Source of the DNA: Natronosalvus caseinilyticus
Lineage (GTDB): Archaea > Halobacteriota > Halobacteria > Halobacteriales > Natrialbaceae
Assembly (NCBI RefSeq): GCF_017357105.1
Contig: NZ_CP071596.1
Coordinates: 1,736,001 to 1,800,000, forward strand
Length of the DNA: 64,000 nt
Reading direction: 5' to 3'
In this document: one piece after another, positions 1-8,730 of the stretch
Layout: each line of letters starts with the position of its first letter
Position numbering within the stretch: position 1 is the stretch's first letter
Position numbers and translations under genes: made by a program
Notes under the pieces: model-generated
Database searches by the model: none
What the model saw: only the letters and a program-made list of their open reading frames with translations
What the model was told of the DNA's origin: nothing

Positions 1-1
1 G

Positions 2-136
2 GTCGACGAGGATGCTCCCGAGGCCGAGGTGACGATCACGGCGAGGAAGCCGTACGGCGATGGTGACGTGGCCGGAGACGCGGACGGGGAGGGAGACGGA
101 GACGACGAGAACGACAGCCCGTTCCGAATCAACTGA
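2..136 (+). CDS. C-terminal fragment of an acidic protein (cut by window edge)
   Basis: The window opens inside a gene. The frame starting at base 2 is open to a TGA at 134-136 and gives the last 44 residues. The tail is rich in Asp, Glu and Gly (GDADGEGDGDDEND) and ends SPFRIN. It converges on rtcB with a gap of 30 bp. Too little is present to assign a family. The frame is preferred over the others because its composition is typical of haloarchaeal protein tails. Confidence 0.55.
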   Translation, partial: VDEDAPEAEVTITARKPYGDGDVAGDADGEGDGDDENDSPFRIN

Positions 137-166
137 CGAAACTGAGACCGCCGGATCTGACGACGA

Positions 167-1630
167 TTACCCCTTGATGTTACACACCGGGAACGTCCGA
201 GCGACCTTGTTGCCGATCCCGAGTTCGTCCGAGACGCGCACGACCTCGTCGACGTCCTTGTAGACGCCCGGGGCCTCTTCGGCCACCGTCGCCCCCGACT
301 GGGCCTTCACGTAGATCCCCTGGCCCGACTCGAGGTCCTCGCGGACGTCCTCGCCCCAGTACTCGTTTTTGGCCTGCGTGCGACTCATCAGTCGGCCGGC
401 GCCGTGGGCCGTCGAGCCGAACGTGAGGTCGAGGGAGTGTTCACCGCCTCGCAGGACGTAACTACCGGCGCCCATGCTCCCGGGGATGATCACTGGCTGG
501 CCGACGTCGCGATAGGCCGCGGGCACGTCGGGATGGCCCGCCGGGAACGCCCGTGTCGCGCCCTTGCGGTGGACGAATAGCTCCCGATTCTCGCCGTCGA
601 CCGCGTGGACCTCCTTCTTCGCGATGTTGTGGGCCACGTCGTAGAGGAGGTCCATCTCCATCGACTCCCAGGGGCGGTCGAACACGTCCGCGAACACCTC
701 TCGGGTCCGGTGCATGATCAGCTGGCGATTGACCCAGGCGTAGTTGATCGCGGCGTTCATCGCCGCGTAGTACTCTTCGGCCAGTTGCGAGCCGGCGGGG
801 GCGGCGGCGAGTTCCTTGTCGGGGAGTTGATTGAGGAGGCCGCCGTGCTGGCGCTCGATCTTCCGCAGGTAGTCGTTGCAGGTCTGGTGGCCCAGCCCCC
901 TGGAACCGCAGTGGATGAGCACGACGATCTGGTCGCGCTCGAGGCCGAACGCCTCCGCCACAGCGTCGTCGTACACGTCGGTCACCCGCTGGACCTCGAG
1001 GAAGTGATTTCCGGATCCCAGGGAGCCGACCTGGTTCTTCCCGCGATCCTTCGCCTTCTGGCTCACCATCGACGCGTCGGCGCCCGCCCGGACGCCCTCG
1101 TCCTCGCAGTGAAGGAGGTCGTCCTCGACCGCGTAGCCGGCCTCGAGCGCCCAGTCGACGCCGCGCTCGAGGATCTGCTCGACGGTGTCGACGTCGGTCT
1201 CGACGACACCGCCGCCGCCGAGGCCGGAGGGAATCGCCTCGAACAGGGCGTCCACGAGTTCGCGCTCGCGCCCGGCAACGTCCTCGTAGGTCAGGTTGGT
1301 CTTCATCATCCGGACGCCGCAATTGATGTCGTAGCCGACCGCCCCGGGGGAGATACAGCCGTCTTCGGCGTCCATCGCGCCTACCCCGCCGACCGGGAAG
1401 CCGTATCCCTGGTGGCCGTCGGGCATGCAGATCGCGTAGTTCGTGATCCCCGGCAAGTGCGTCGCGTTGCACAGCTGCTCGAGCGTCTTGTCCTCACTGA
1501 TCTCCTCGAGCAGCGACTCGCTGGCGAGCACCCGGGCGGGGACGCGCATCCCGTCTTCCTGTGGCAGCTCCCAGACGTGCTCGCGAACCTGCTCGAGCAC
1601 GATGCCGTCGGCGTCGAACGTGGTGGTCAT
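167..1630 (-). CDS. rtcB: RNA-splicing ligase RtcB
   Basis: 487 residues, full family length. RtcB joins 2',3'-cyclic phosphate and 5'-OH RNA ends using GTP and Mn2+, the step that seals tRNA exons in archaea. Visible family motifs: MPDGHQGYGFPVGGVGAMD, YDINCGVR with the metal-binding Cys, GSGNHFLEVQ, and HCGSRGLGHQ with metal and guanylate-site residues. The ATG start is followed directly by an ordinary N-terminus. Its activator archease is encoded about 1.3 kb away on the same strand (2896-3429) with a DoxX-like gene between, so the two may be co-regulated. No intein or truncation is seen. Confidence 0.97.
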   Translation of the reverse strand: MTTTFDADGIVLEQVREHVWELPQEDGMRVPARVLASESLLEEISEDKTLEQLCNATHLPGITNYAICMPDGHQGYGFPVGGVGAMDAEDGCISPGAVGYDINCGVRMMKTNLTYEDVAGRERELVDALFEAIPSGLGGGGVVETDVDTVEQILERGVDWALEAGYAVEDDLLHCEDEGVRAGADASMVSQKAKDRGKNQVGSLGSGNHFLEVQRVTDVYDDAVAEAFGLERDQIVVLIHCGSRGLGHQTCNDYLRKIERQHGGLLNQLPDKELAAAPAGSQLAEEYYAAMNAAINYAWVNRQLIMHRTREVFADVFDRPWESMEMDLLYDVAHNIAKKEVHAVDGENRELFVHRKGATRAFPAGHPDVPAAYRDVGQPVIIPGSMGAGSYVLRGGEHSLDLTFGSTAHGAGRLMSRTQAKNEYWGEDVREDLESGQGIYVKAQSGATVAEEAPGVYKDVDEVVRVSDELGIGNKVARTFPVCNIKG

Positions 1631-1666
1631 ACTCGAGAGTGGGTCGCCCTCGCTGAAAGACCTTTG

Positions 1667-2791
1667 TTACCGCGCCTGCCGAGACTCGCCGGCGTCCGGT
1701 CGATCGGCTGGTGACGAGACCGTTTCTTCGACCCTCGTCTCGACGGCTTCGAGCCGGTTGTCGACGGCGTAGGGACCCGCGCCGGTGATGAGCAACACCG
1801 AGGCCATCCCGAACAGCGAGACGTGCGCCAGCACGGGGTCGTCGGGCAAGGCGAATAGCGTCAGCGAGAACATGGCGATGGCGACGGCGGCGCTTGCGCG
1901 GGTGAACAACCCGACGACGAGCGCGAGACCGAGGGCCGCCTCGGTGAACCCGGCCCCGAGCACCCACAGTTCGGCCGGCACGGGCACGACGCTCGTCAGG
2001 TCGTACCGGTCGACCACCGCGAGGGCGATGCCGGGGCGAAGGAGTTTCTGGCCGACGCCGAGGGTGATGAACGTCAACCCGAGGCCGACGCGGGCGATCG
2101 TCGGAGCGTACACCTCGTAGGGCTCGATTCGCGACTGGAACGCCTGGGCCACGTCGTGAACCCGATCGATTCGGCCGTACTCGGTCCCCGGGCCGCCGGC
2201 GACGCGCTGGAGGACGTGGTCCGCGCTCGGCCGGCCGCTCCCGACGAGGGTGATGGCCAGCAGCCCACCGACGAACTCGAGTTGCAACAGGAGCGTCGGC
2301 CAGACGAGCAGTCCGAGGAGGTACGCAGTCAGGGTCACGATAGCGACGAGGCGGGTAGCGAGGCCGAACAGGAGCAGAAAGCCCAGAGCCACCTGGAGCA
2401 GACGGGCGTCGAGCGTGACTGCGGGGCTGATGAAGTAGCCGGCGAAGCCCGCCCCGACCAGCGGGATGCCGAACGAGATCCGGAGCAACCAGGGGACGAA
2501 CTCGGTGTACTCTCGCATGGCCGTTCGGAAGGCGGCGACGTCGTTCGGAACGGGACGAATCCGCAGGTAGAGCACCATGGCGAGACCGACGCCGATGAGG
2601 CCAGCGAACAGCGGGCCGAGGACGGCAGGATCGCCGAGTCCGTCCGCGAGGAACTCGAGGGCCGACGCCTCTCGCTCTTCGTCGACGACGTACTCCTCGT
2701 GGGCGGTCGCGGACGTCGAAAGCCAGATCAGACCTACTCCAGCGATCCACGAGGCGGCTATTCGGTTGCGAAGTCGTCGACCGTCGAGCAT
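1667..2791 (-). CDS. DoxX-like multi-pass membrane protein
   Basis: 374 residues from the ATG at 2791 (an upstream TTG at 2818 would add nine). Several hydrophobic helices alternate with short loops, e.g. IGVGLAMVLYLRI, ALGFLLLFGLATRLVAIVTL and LGLALVVGLFTRA, with Gly-rich turns. The pattern LGVGQKLLRPG followed later by GAGFTEAALGLALVVGLFTR resembles the DoxX/TQO-small-subunit fold. The substrate is unknown. An N-terminal helix (WIAGVGLIWLSTSATAHE) may be a signal or anchor. It lies between rtcB and archease on the same strand, which does not by itself indicate a role in RNA repair. Confidence 0.75.
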   Translation of the reverse strand: MLDGRRLRNRIAASWIAGVGLIWLSTSATAHEEYVVDEEREASALEFLADGLGDPAVLGPLFAGLIGVGLAMVLYLRIRPVPNDVAAFRTAMREYTEFVPWLLRISFGIPLVGAGFAGYFISPAVTLDARLLQVALGFLLLFGLATRLVAIVTLTAYLLGLLVWPTLLLQLEFVGGLLAITLVGSGRPSADHVLQRVAGGPGTEYGRIDRVHDVAQAFQSRIEPYEVYAPTIARVGLGLTFITLGVGQKLLRPGIALAVVDRYDLTSVVPVPAELWVLGAGFTEAALGLALVVGLFTRASAAVAIAMFSLTLFALPDDPVLAHVSLFGMASVLLITGAGPYAVDNRLEAVETRVEETVSSPADRPDAGESRQAR

Positions 2792-2895
2792 GGTCGTGTC
2801 TATCCGGTCGATCGACAAAAGGACTCGAGTTGCAGCGGGCGAGACGGGGCCGGGGTTACGGCCACGAGTGACTCCCTGTGGTCGCTCGATCCTGG

Positions 2896-3429
2896 TCAGA
2901 CGTCGAAGACGACGTATGCCTCCCAGCCGCCGTCGACGTCCTCGAGGCGCATCTCGGAGTAGGTGACGGCTTTGACCTCTCTGGCGTCAATCGTCGACAG
3001 CGGAATCCCGTGAGCGTCGGCTGCGAGTCGCCAGCGGTCGGCGTGTCCGTCCCCGCTGACTGGTACCTCGAGTGCACCCTCGTCGTCCGTGCCCTCACTC
3101 TGGCTCTCGTCTCCTGCATTCTCGTCCCCCGCATCCTCCTCGATTCGCTCGAGCGTCTGAACGCGGTTGTCGACCGGCAACTCGAGGCGGACGTCCCGGA
3201 GGTAGATGAGTTCGTCCAGGTACTCGAAGAGGAGGGCCTCGCGGCTCTCGGCGCGCACCTCGAGTGTGAAGCGGTCGTCGCTCTCGCCAGCACCCGCGCC
3301 GGTGCCGGGAATCTCGTCGCACGAGGCCGCCGCCAGCCCGTCGGCAACGGCGGCGACGGTCGCCTCGAGGGTGTCGCCGCTCGCGGCGACGGCGACGTCC
3401 GCGGTGTGCGCGCGAAGCTCGTAGCTCAT
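2896..3429 (-). CDS. Archease, RtcB-activating protein
   Basis: 177 residues from the ATG at 3427-3429 (MSYELRAHTADVAV). Family features: the N-terminal HTADVA motif with the metal-binding Asp, LFEYLDELIYLRD in the middle, and C-terminal VKAVTYSEMRLED, the usual YHxM/L-type segment. Archease speeds guanylylation and turnover of RtcB. A longer acidic insert (about residues 95-125, EDAGDENAGDESQSEGTDDE) is a halophilic elaboration. The first 30 residues of the longer open frame (from 3519) lack family similarity and were left out. Confidence 0.93.
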   Translation of the reverse strand: MSYELRAHTADVAVAASGDTLEATVAAVADGLAAASCDEIPGTGAGAGESDDRFTLEVRAESREALLFEYLDELIYLRDVRLELPVDNRVQTLERIEEDAGDENAGDESQSEGTDDEGALEVPVSGDGHADRWRLAADAHGIPLSTIDAREVKAVTYSEMRLEDVDGGWEAYVVFDV

Positions 3430-3558
3430 GGGGAGTCGTTCCGTCGCCAGCGTGCTATGTGCATCGGTTCCGCGAGGCTCGAGTGGTATCGTTTTGTGGC
3501 CGCCAACGACGTCGTTCACTCCGTTCCGCGAGGAACGCCGATCCGGCCGCCGGTGGAA

Positions 3559-3564
3559 TTATAT
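3559..3564 (+). promoter_or_regulatory. TATA box of the GNAT gene
   Basis: TTATAT lies 25-30 bp before the GTG at 3589. This is the usual archaeal TATA-to-start distance, so transcription should begin at or next to the GTG (leaderless mRNA). It decides the GTG start inside a much longer open frame. A small hairpin with a GCGA tetraloop (3522-3537) sits just upstream. Confidence 0.65.
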
Positions 3565-3588
3565 TGGCGACGGTGGTACGGTTGGTTA

Positions 3589-4068
3589 GTGAGCGTCAAC
3601 ATCGACAGTCGCGTCGTCGAACCCGGTAGCGACGAGTTCGTCGACTCGGCCTGGGAGCTCAAGGAGACGATCAGCCAGGCTGAGGGGGTGCTCAAACAGC
3701 GACGCAACTTCTTCGTCGACGCCTACCGGCGCTCGACGGTCCACTGCTACGTCCGAAACGGGACGGAACTCGTCGGGTTCGCCGCGGTTCGACGCGACGG
3801 CTACATCCTCTTTCTGGCCGTCTCGCCCGACTGTCGGGGCGAGGGCATCGGCAAACGCCTCGTCGCCCAGGTCGCCGAGGACCACCGCTCGATCACCTGC
3901 CACGCCCGTACGACCAACGAGAACGCCCTCCAGTTCTACGAACATCTCGGCTTCGAGATCAAGCGCCGCATCGACAACTACTACGAGGACGGTGGCGATG
4001 CCTACTACCTCAAACTCGGCTCGAGCGCCGGGCTCTCGGATCGAATTTCGGAATTGATTCGTCGCTGA
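3589..4068 (+). CDS. GNAT family N-acetyltransferase
   Basis: 159 residues from GTG 3589, chosen by the TATA box at 3559. The acetyl-CoA site motif is seen as LAVSPDCRGEGIGKRLV (R/Q-x-x-G-x-G/A), followed by ARTTNENALQFYEHLGFE, the Asn and Tyr of the GNAT core. The acceptor substrate cannot be predicted. The family is of RimI/YpeA type and covers protein N-termini and small molecules. Divergent from archease, with 159 bp between them. Confidence 0.88.
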   Translation: MSVNIDSRVVEPGSDEFVDSAWELKETISQAEGVLKQRRNFFVDAYRRSTVHCYVRNGTELVGFAAVRRDGYILFLAVSPDCRGEGIGKRLVAQVAEDHRSITCHARTTNENALQFYEHLGFEIKRRIDNYYEDGGDAYYLKLGSSAGLSDRISELIRR

Positions 4069-4155
4069 TTCTCGTTCTGCACGCGGACCTGACCGTCTCG
4101 AGCGACGGCCATTCGGAAACGCCTATATGCCAGTGCCGCCGACTACCGGGGACGC

Positions 4156-5331
4156 ATGGAGGAGCGCACGCGGGCCTATCTTCGGGGGCGATTTCGGGAC
4201 CACTACCGACGGACGGAGATCACTCTGCCCCCGGAGGCGAACGAACGCGAGTGGGGGTACATCCCCTGGACGGAAGGCCCCAAGACCACGATGGTTCGCC
4301 ACCGCTCGCTCCTCGAACTCGGCTCGCTCGAGGACTTCCTCGAGCGCGAGCGCCCCCAGCACGTCTACTTCTCGGTCGGGCGCTACCGCGACCCCGGCGC
4401 GAACTCGATGAGCGCCAAGGACTGGCGCTCCTCGGATCTGGTCTTCGACCTCGACGCCGATCACCTGCCGAGCGTGACCCTCGGGGAGGACTCCTACGCC
4501 GAAATGCTCGAGAAGTGCAAGGACGCCCTGTTTCGCCTGCTCGACTTCCTCGAGGACGACTTCGCCTTCGAGGACCTCGAGGTCGTCTTCTCGGGCGGGC
4601 GGGGCTACCACGTTCACGTCCGCGACGAGTGCGTTCAACAGTTAGAGAGCGACCACCGGCGCGAGATCGTCGACTACGTTCGCGGGATCGGCCTCGAGTA
4701 CGACGCGCTGATTGAGACCGAGACCGTCGCCGGACTGGGGCGCAAGACGCCCACGCAGCGCCGACACCTCTCGATCGACGGCGGCTGGGGCCGACGCACC
4801 CACCGGCGGTTCATGAACTACGTCGACGACCTGCTCGACCTCGAGGAAGACGCCGCCCTCGAGAGACTGCAGTCGTTCGACGGCATCGGCGAGGGGAAAG
4901 CTCAGGCGACGCTCAACGCCGCCCGGAACAACCGCGCTGAACTCGAGGCGGGGAACGTGACGGTCCACACGGCGGTCTCCCAGCTCGCCGAGCGCTTCGC
5001 CGGGCGGGCCGTCGAGGCCGACAACGCGCCGATCGACGAACCGGTCACGACCGACACGAACCGACTCATTCGGCTCCCGAGGAGCCTCCACGGTGGCAGC
5101 GCGCTCGAGACGCGACGAATCGACAGGGACGACCTGACGGATTTCGACCCGCTGGTCGACGCCGTCCCCGAGACGTTCCGGGGCCACGAGATCGCCGTCG
5201 ACGTGAACCGCGGCGGCGAGGTCGAACTGGGGGGCGATATCTTTACAGTCCAGGAGGGTGACCAGTCACTACCGGAGTACGTCGCCATGTTTCTCATGGC
5301 GCGTGGCCGCGCTGAAAAGGAGAAAGAATGA
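4156..5331 (+). CDS. priS: DNA primase small (catalytic) subunit
   Basis: 391 residues. PriS makes RNA/DNA primers with PriL during replication. The catalytic Asp motif is seen as FDLDAD at residues 97-102 and the nucleotide-binding SGGRGYHVHV about 50 residues later, followed by ETVAGLGRKTP and the late TDTNRLIRLPRSLHGGS motif, all typical of AEP-type primases. A TATA-like TATAT at 4124-4128 is about 30 bp before the ATG. The GINS gene begins 7 bp after the stop, a replication pairing known in archaea. C-terminal MARGRAEKEKE is an ordinary short tail. Confidence 0.96.
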   Translation: MEERTRAYLRGRFRDHYRRTEITLPPEANEREWGYIPWTEGPKTTMVRHRSLLELGSLEDFLERERPQHVYFSVGRYRDPGANSMSAKDWRSSDLVFDLDADHLPSVTLGEDSYAEMLEKCKDALFRLLDFLEDDFAFEDLEVVFSGGRGYHVHVRDECVQQLESDHRREIVDYVRGIGLEYDALIETETVAGLGRKTPTQRRHLSIDGGWGRRTHRRFMNYVDDLLDLEEDAALERLQSFDGIGEGKAQATLNAARNNRAELEAGNVTVHTAVSQLAERFAGRAVEADNAPIDEPVTTDTNRLIRLPRSLHGGSALETRRIDRDDLTDFDPLVDAVPETFRGHEIAVDVNRGGEVELGGDIFTVQEGDQSLPEYVAMFLMARGRAEKEKE

Positions 5332-5338
5332 CCCAATA

Positions 5339-6241
5339 ATGAATCTCGACGAGTTACGTACGGTGCAGAGCAAGGAGCGCCAGAAGGACAGCCTCCAGCA
5401 CCTGCGTCCGTCGTTTTACAAAGAAGTCGGCGAGTACATCGCGAACCTCGAAGCCGAGCGCGAGCGCGTCGCCGAGGCCGCCGACGACCCCTTCTCCTCG
5501 CCCGAAGTCGGGCGCCTGACGGACGAAATCGAGACGGCGAAGGACGTCGTCGAGGCCATCTACGAGCGCCGGATGGGCAAACTCGTCAAGCAGGCGAGCC
5601 TCGCTGCGGCCGGGATGCCCGCCGACGACGAGGGACTGACTGCGGAGGAATCGGACCTGTTCACCGACCTCGTCGATCGCATCCAGAGCAACAAACAGCG
5701 CGTGCTCGACGTGCTCGACGGGAACGAGGACGCGGTCGCGGAGGCGACGGCCGCGAGCGAGTCGGCCGTGCCCGATCCGCCGGCCGATCCAGGCGACGCA
5801 CTGGCCGACGTCGCCGGTTCCGCGGGCGACGAGCCGACCGCCGACCCGTCGCCGGAGGGCTCGGTCAGCGTCGCCGACGCCATGGGCGGAGACCTGCCCT
5901 CGAGCGACGACGCGGATGCCGTCGATGCCGCCGAGACAGGGGCCGCGACTGGAACGGGAGACGCCGGCGACGACGTCCGGCCACCGCCACCAGAGGAACC
6001 GCCGGCGGACCGAGAGGACGCTGGCGACGCCGAACCCGGTGTCGAGACGACGGGAGGCGAGGACTCGAGCGGTTCTGCACCCGACGTCGACCGCGTCACC
6101 GTCCGCATCACCCGCGACGTCGGCTCGATCCTCGGGATCGACGACCGCGAGTACACGCTCGCGGCCGACGACGTCGTCACGCTGCCCGAGCAAAATGCGA
6201 CGCCACTGGTCGAGCGCGAGGCGGCAGAACCGCTGGAGTGA
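5339..6241 (+). CDS. GINS complex protein (Gins51-like)
   Basis: 300 residues from ATG 5339, which follows priS by 7 bp. Residues about 1-120 form the helical GINS A domain (MNLDELRTVQSKERQKDSLQ... YIANLEAERERV). A long Ala/Asp/Gly/Pro-rich acidic linker follows (about 140-240). The small beta B domain is at the C-terminus (TVRITRDVGSILGIDDREYTL). A-then-B order is that of the Gins51/Sld5-Psf1 group. GINS joins MCM and GAN/Cdc45 in the replicative helicase; coupling to priS fits a replisome operon. The linker is much longer than in non-halophiles. Confidence 0.9.
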   Translation: MNLDELRTVQSKERQKDSLQHLRPSFYKEVGEYIANLEAERERVAEAADDPFSSPEVGRLTDEIETAKDVVEAIYERRMGKLVKQASLAAAGMPADDEGLTAEESDLFTDLVDRIQSNKQRVLDVLDGNEDAVAEATAASESAVPDPPADPGDALADVAGSAGDEPTADPSPEGSVSVADAMGGDLPSSDDADAVDAAETGAATGTGDAGDDVRPPPPEEPPADREDAGDAEPGVETTGGEDSSGSAPDVDRVTVRITRDVGSILGIDDREYTLAADDVVTLPEQNATPLVEREAAEPLE

Positions 6242-6273
6242 CTCCCGAGTAACTCCCGAGTAACTCCCGAGTG
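6241..6273 (+). repeat. Three 11-bp tandem repeats after GINS
   Basis: ACTCCCGAGTA is present twice and ACTCCCGAGTG once, head to tail, starting on the last base of the GINS stop codon. The unit contains a small dyad (ACTC...GAGT), so the array can fold on itself. It sits between GINS and the peroxiredoxin gene. It could be a processing or termination site or replication slippage; nothing distinguishes these. Confidence 0.8.
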
Positions 6274-6322
6274 ATGCCCCGGGGACCGACAACACTACAA
6301 CCCGCGAGACGAATCACCGGAC

Positions 6323-6778
6323 ATGCTCGAGGCTGGCGACGACGCACCCGACTTTGCACTGCCGAACCAGCACGGCGAGACGGTTCGCCTGGACGACTTC
6401 GAGGGCCAGCACCTGATCGTCTACTTCTACCCCCGGGCGAACACCGAGGGCTGTACGGTCGAGGCCTGTGAGTTCCGCGACGCGCGCCCCGCTCTCGAGA
6501 CCGAGAACGCGGCCGTCGTCGGGATCAGCGACGACCCCGTCTCGGATCTCGCGGACTTCGCAGACGACTACGACCTCGAGTTCGACCTCCTCTCCGACGA
6601 GGACGGCTCCGTGTCGGCCGCGTACGACTCCTACGGCGAGAAGCAGATGTTCGGGAACACGTTCGACGGCGTCTTCCGGAACACCTTCGTCGTCGGTCCG
6701 GACGGCACCATCGAGGCGGTGTTCGAGGGCGTCACCCCCGAGGGACACGCCGACGAAGTGCTGAACGTTCTCGAGTGA
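6323..6778 (+). CDS. bcp: Thioredoxin-dependent peroxiredoxin, BCP/PrxQ type
   Basis: 151 residues, usual length. Reduces peroxides with a peroxidatic Cys in the motif YPRANTEGCTVEACEF. The second Cys five residues on (GCTVEAC) is the atypical 2-Cys resolving position of the PrxQ group. The start MLEAGDDAPDFALPNQHGE matches the family N-terminus. Cytosolic, with no signal. It follows GINS by about 80 bp including the tandem repeat and may have its own weak promoter. Confidence 0.95.
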   Translation: MLEAGDDAPDFALPNQHGETVRLDDFEGQHLIVYFYPRANTEGCTVEACEFRDARPALETENAAVVGISDDPVSDLADFADDYDLEFDLLSDEDGSVSAAYDSYGEKQMFGNTFDGVFRNTFVVGPDGTIEAVFEGVTPEGHADEVLNVLE

Positions 6779-7252
6779 GCGTCCGGACGGTTCAGTTTCG
6801 ATTCCGGTTCTCGATGCGATAGCGACGGTCCAGACGCGCGTTCTCTTCGAAACGAGTAGTATCGCGACTGAGTGGTTCCCTCGAGACTGCTCGGAGCAGC
6901 ACTCGAGGCGCTGTGGCGATACAGTCGACGACGGCGCTCGCTCGGGCCGACGGTGGTGCTCACCCCGGTGAACGACAAGGGCGGTGATGCTCATCCGGCC
7001 GGACGACGATGTCACCCAGGTGGACGAACGACCAACTCCCAGCGCGCGCGACCGGCCACATCGTTACGTCCTCAAGAAATCGGGTGGAATTTACAGTGCC
7101 ACGTCGTACCGTGTCCGGAACTGGCATAGTATCATTGGGTGGCGTATAAGGTCTACCCGTTCGATATAGGCCGTTTACGTCGTGCGGTTTTCCGAATCCA
7201 CACGATCGTATAGCAGCGCGCAAAAACTGCCAGCGTCTGTTTCAGCGCCAGG
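6779..7252. other. Intergenic region without a confident gene
   Basis: About 470 bp between bcp and leuA. No frame shows family-like sequence. A 55-codon minus-strand frame (6960-7127, ATG at 7127) has no recognisable content and is noted only as a possibility. The right end carries the leuA promoter. Confidence 0.5.
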
Positions 7253-7260
7253 TTTATATA
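7253..7260 (+). promoter_or_regulatory. TATA box of leuA
   Basis: TTTATATA lies 27-34 bp upstream of the ATG at 7287, giving a leaderless start there. This matters because leuA needs a +1 frame correction after that ATG: the promoter position supports 7287 as the original start rather than the next in-frame ATG at 7477. Confidence 0.75.
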
Positions 7261-7286
7261 CTGCCTCGGGCCTGGGGTTGGATACA

Positions 7287-8526
7287 ATGTCGACACCAAA
7301 CGACACCGGCTCTGAGACCCCTCAGGGCGGTCGAGTTCTTCCAGGGCACGTTAGATTCTACTGACGAAATCGCAACCGCACGCGTTTTCGACACGACCCT
7401 GCGCGATGGCGAACAGTCCCCAGGCACCTCGTTCTCGTACGATGACAAGCGCGAGATTGCGCGAATCCTGGACGAAATGGAAACCCACGTCATCGAAGCA
7501 GGCTTCCCCGTCAACTCCGAGGCCGAGTTTGAAGCCGTCAGTGACATCGCGTCCTCGACGCGGACGACGACCTGCGGACTGGCCCGCGTCGTCGACAAAG
7601 ACGTCGAGGCGGCGCTGGATTCCGGCGTCGAGATGGTCCACGTCTTCGTCTCCACGAGTGACGTCCAGATCGAGGACTCGATGCACTCGAGTCGCGAGGC
7701 CGTCGTCGAGCGCGCCATCGACGCCGTCGAGCGCGTCACCGAGGCGGGCGCGATCTGCATGTTCTCGCCGATGGACGCCACCCGGACCGACGAGCCGTTC
7801 CTGCTCGAGGTCATCGAGGCCGTCACCGAGGCGGGAACCGACTGGATCAACGTCCCCGACACGTGCGGGGTCGCGACCCCGCGACGGTTCTACGACCTGA
7901 TCGAGACGGTCACCGATCACACCGACGCGCGCATCGACGTCCACACCCACGACGACTTCGGATTGGCGACGGCGAACGCGCTGGCGGGGATCGAGGCCGG
8001 CGCCGACCAGGCGCAGGTATCGGTCAACTCGATCGGCGAGCGCGCCGGCAACGCCGCCTACGAGGAGTTCGTGATGGCCGTCGAGTCGGTCTATCAGGCC
8101 GACACGGGCATCGACACGACGCGGATCACCGAACTCTCCCAGGTCGTCGCCGATCGAAGCGGCGTCCCGGTCCCCTCGAACAAGCCGGTCGTGGGCGCGA
8201 ACGCCTTCTCCCACGAGAGCGGTATCCACGCCGCCGGCGTCATCGAGAACGCCGACACCTTCGAACCCGGCGTCATGACCCCGGAGATGGTCGGCGCCCG
8301 GCGCCGACTCGTCCTGGGGAAACACACGGGAACCCACTCGGTCCGCGAACGACTGGTCGAGACGGGCTTCGACCCGACTGAGACTGAGGTACGTGCCGTG
8401 ACCCGCCGTGTCAAGGACTACGGCGCCGAGAAGCGTCGCGTCACCGTTTCGGATCTCGAGCGATTCGCCGAAGCGGAAGGCGTCGCTCGGCTCCCCGAGC
8501 GGGAGCGAGAGGAGGTGCAGGCGTAA
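7287..8526 (+). CDS. leuA: 2-isopropylmalate synthase family, frameshifted near its 5' end
   Basis: Condenses acetyl-CoA with 2-oxoisovalerate in the first leucine-specific step (the related citramalate synthase activity is possible). The body reads from FFQGTLDSTDEIATARVFDTTLRDGEQSPGTSF through HTHDDFGLATANALAG and SVNSIGERAGNAA to GKHTGTHSVRERL, an LeuA/HOMT core with about the first part of the C-terminal domain. That frame has no start codon upstream of ATG 7477, which would remove the catalytic DTTLRDGEQ loop. ATG 7287 (MSTPNDTGSETPQG) is in another frame, and removing one G near 7329-7330 joins the two as ...TPQGVEFFQGTL. Either an extra base in this sequence or a real frameshift. At about 412 residues it is shorter than full regulated LeuA. 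Confidence 0.88.
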
Positions 8527-8698
8527 CGATGCACCCTTCGGTTGCTTCGGCCGGCCAGCGTCGGCTGTCGCGGATCGACGTTCGATCGGATGGATCAGTC
8601 AGTCGCTCGAGCGCCGCCCGTGCCGACGTCGCCTCGAGTGGCAGCCGGCCCCCGTTCACGGACTCGAGCCCGAGCAACGTTTGCCAGCCGGGAAACGG

Positions 8699-8705
8699 TT
8701 ATATG
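8699..8705 (+). promoter_or_regulatory. TATA box of the ilvB leader
   Basis: TTATATG is centred about 29 bp before the ATG at 8731, preceded by a purine-rich GGGAAACGG that could serve as BRE. The spacing puts the transcript start at or beside ATG 8731, so the small leader ORF would be translated from the very 5' end of the ilv mRNA, about 220 nt before ilvB. Confidence 0.7.
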
Positions 8706-8730
8706 CCTCGAGGCGTCTACCAGTGTAGTA

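Noticed and set aside
605-1714. Long plus-strand open frame opposite rtcB
   Set aside because: It is antisense to a clear RtcB and has no family content. High GC leaves non-coding frames open.
6960-7127. 55-codon minus-strand frame between bcp and leuA
   Set aside because: TATA-like sequence is present but the product resembles nothing and codon use is not distinctive.
7287-7361. 25-codon frame before leuA as a leucine leader peptide
   Set aside because: It holds no Leu/Ile/Val cluster, and its N-terminus joins naturally to LeuA after a one-base correction.
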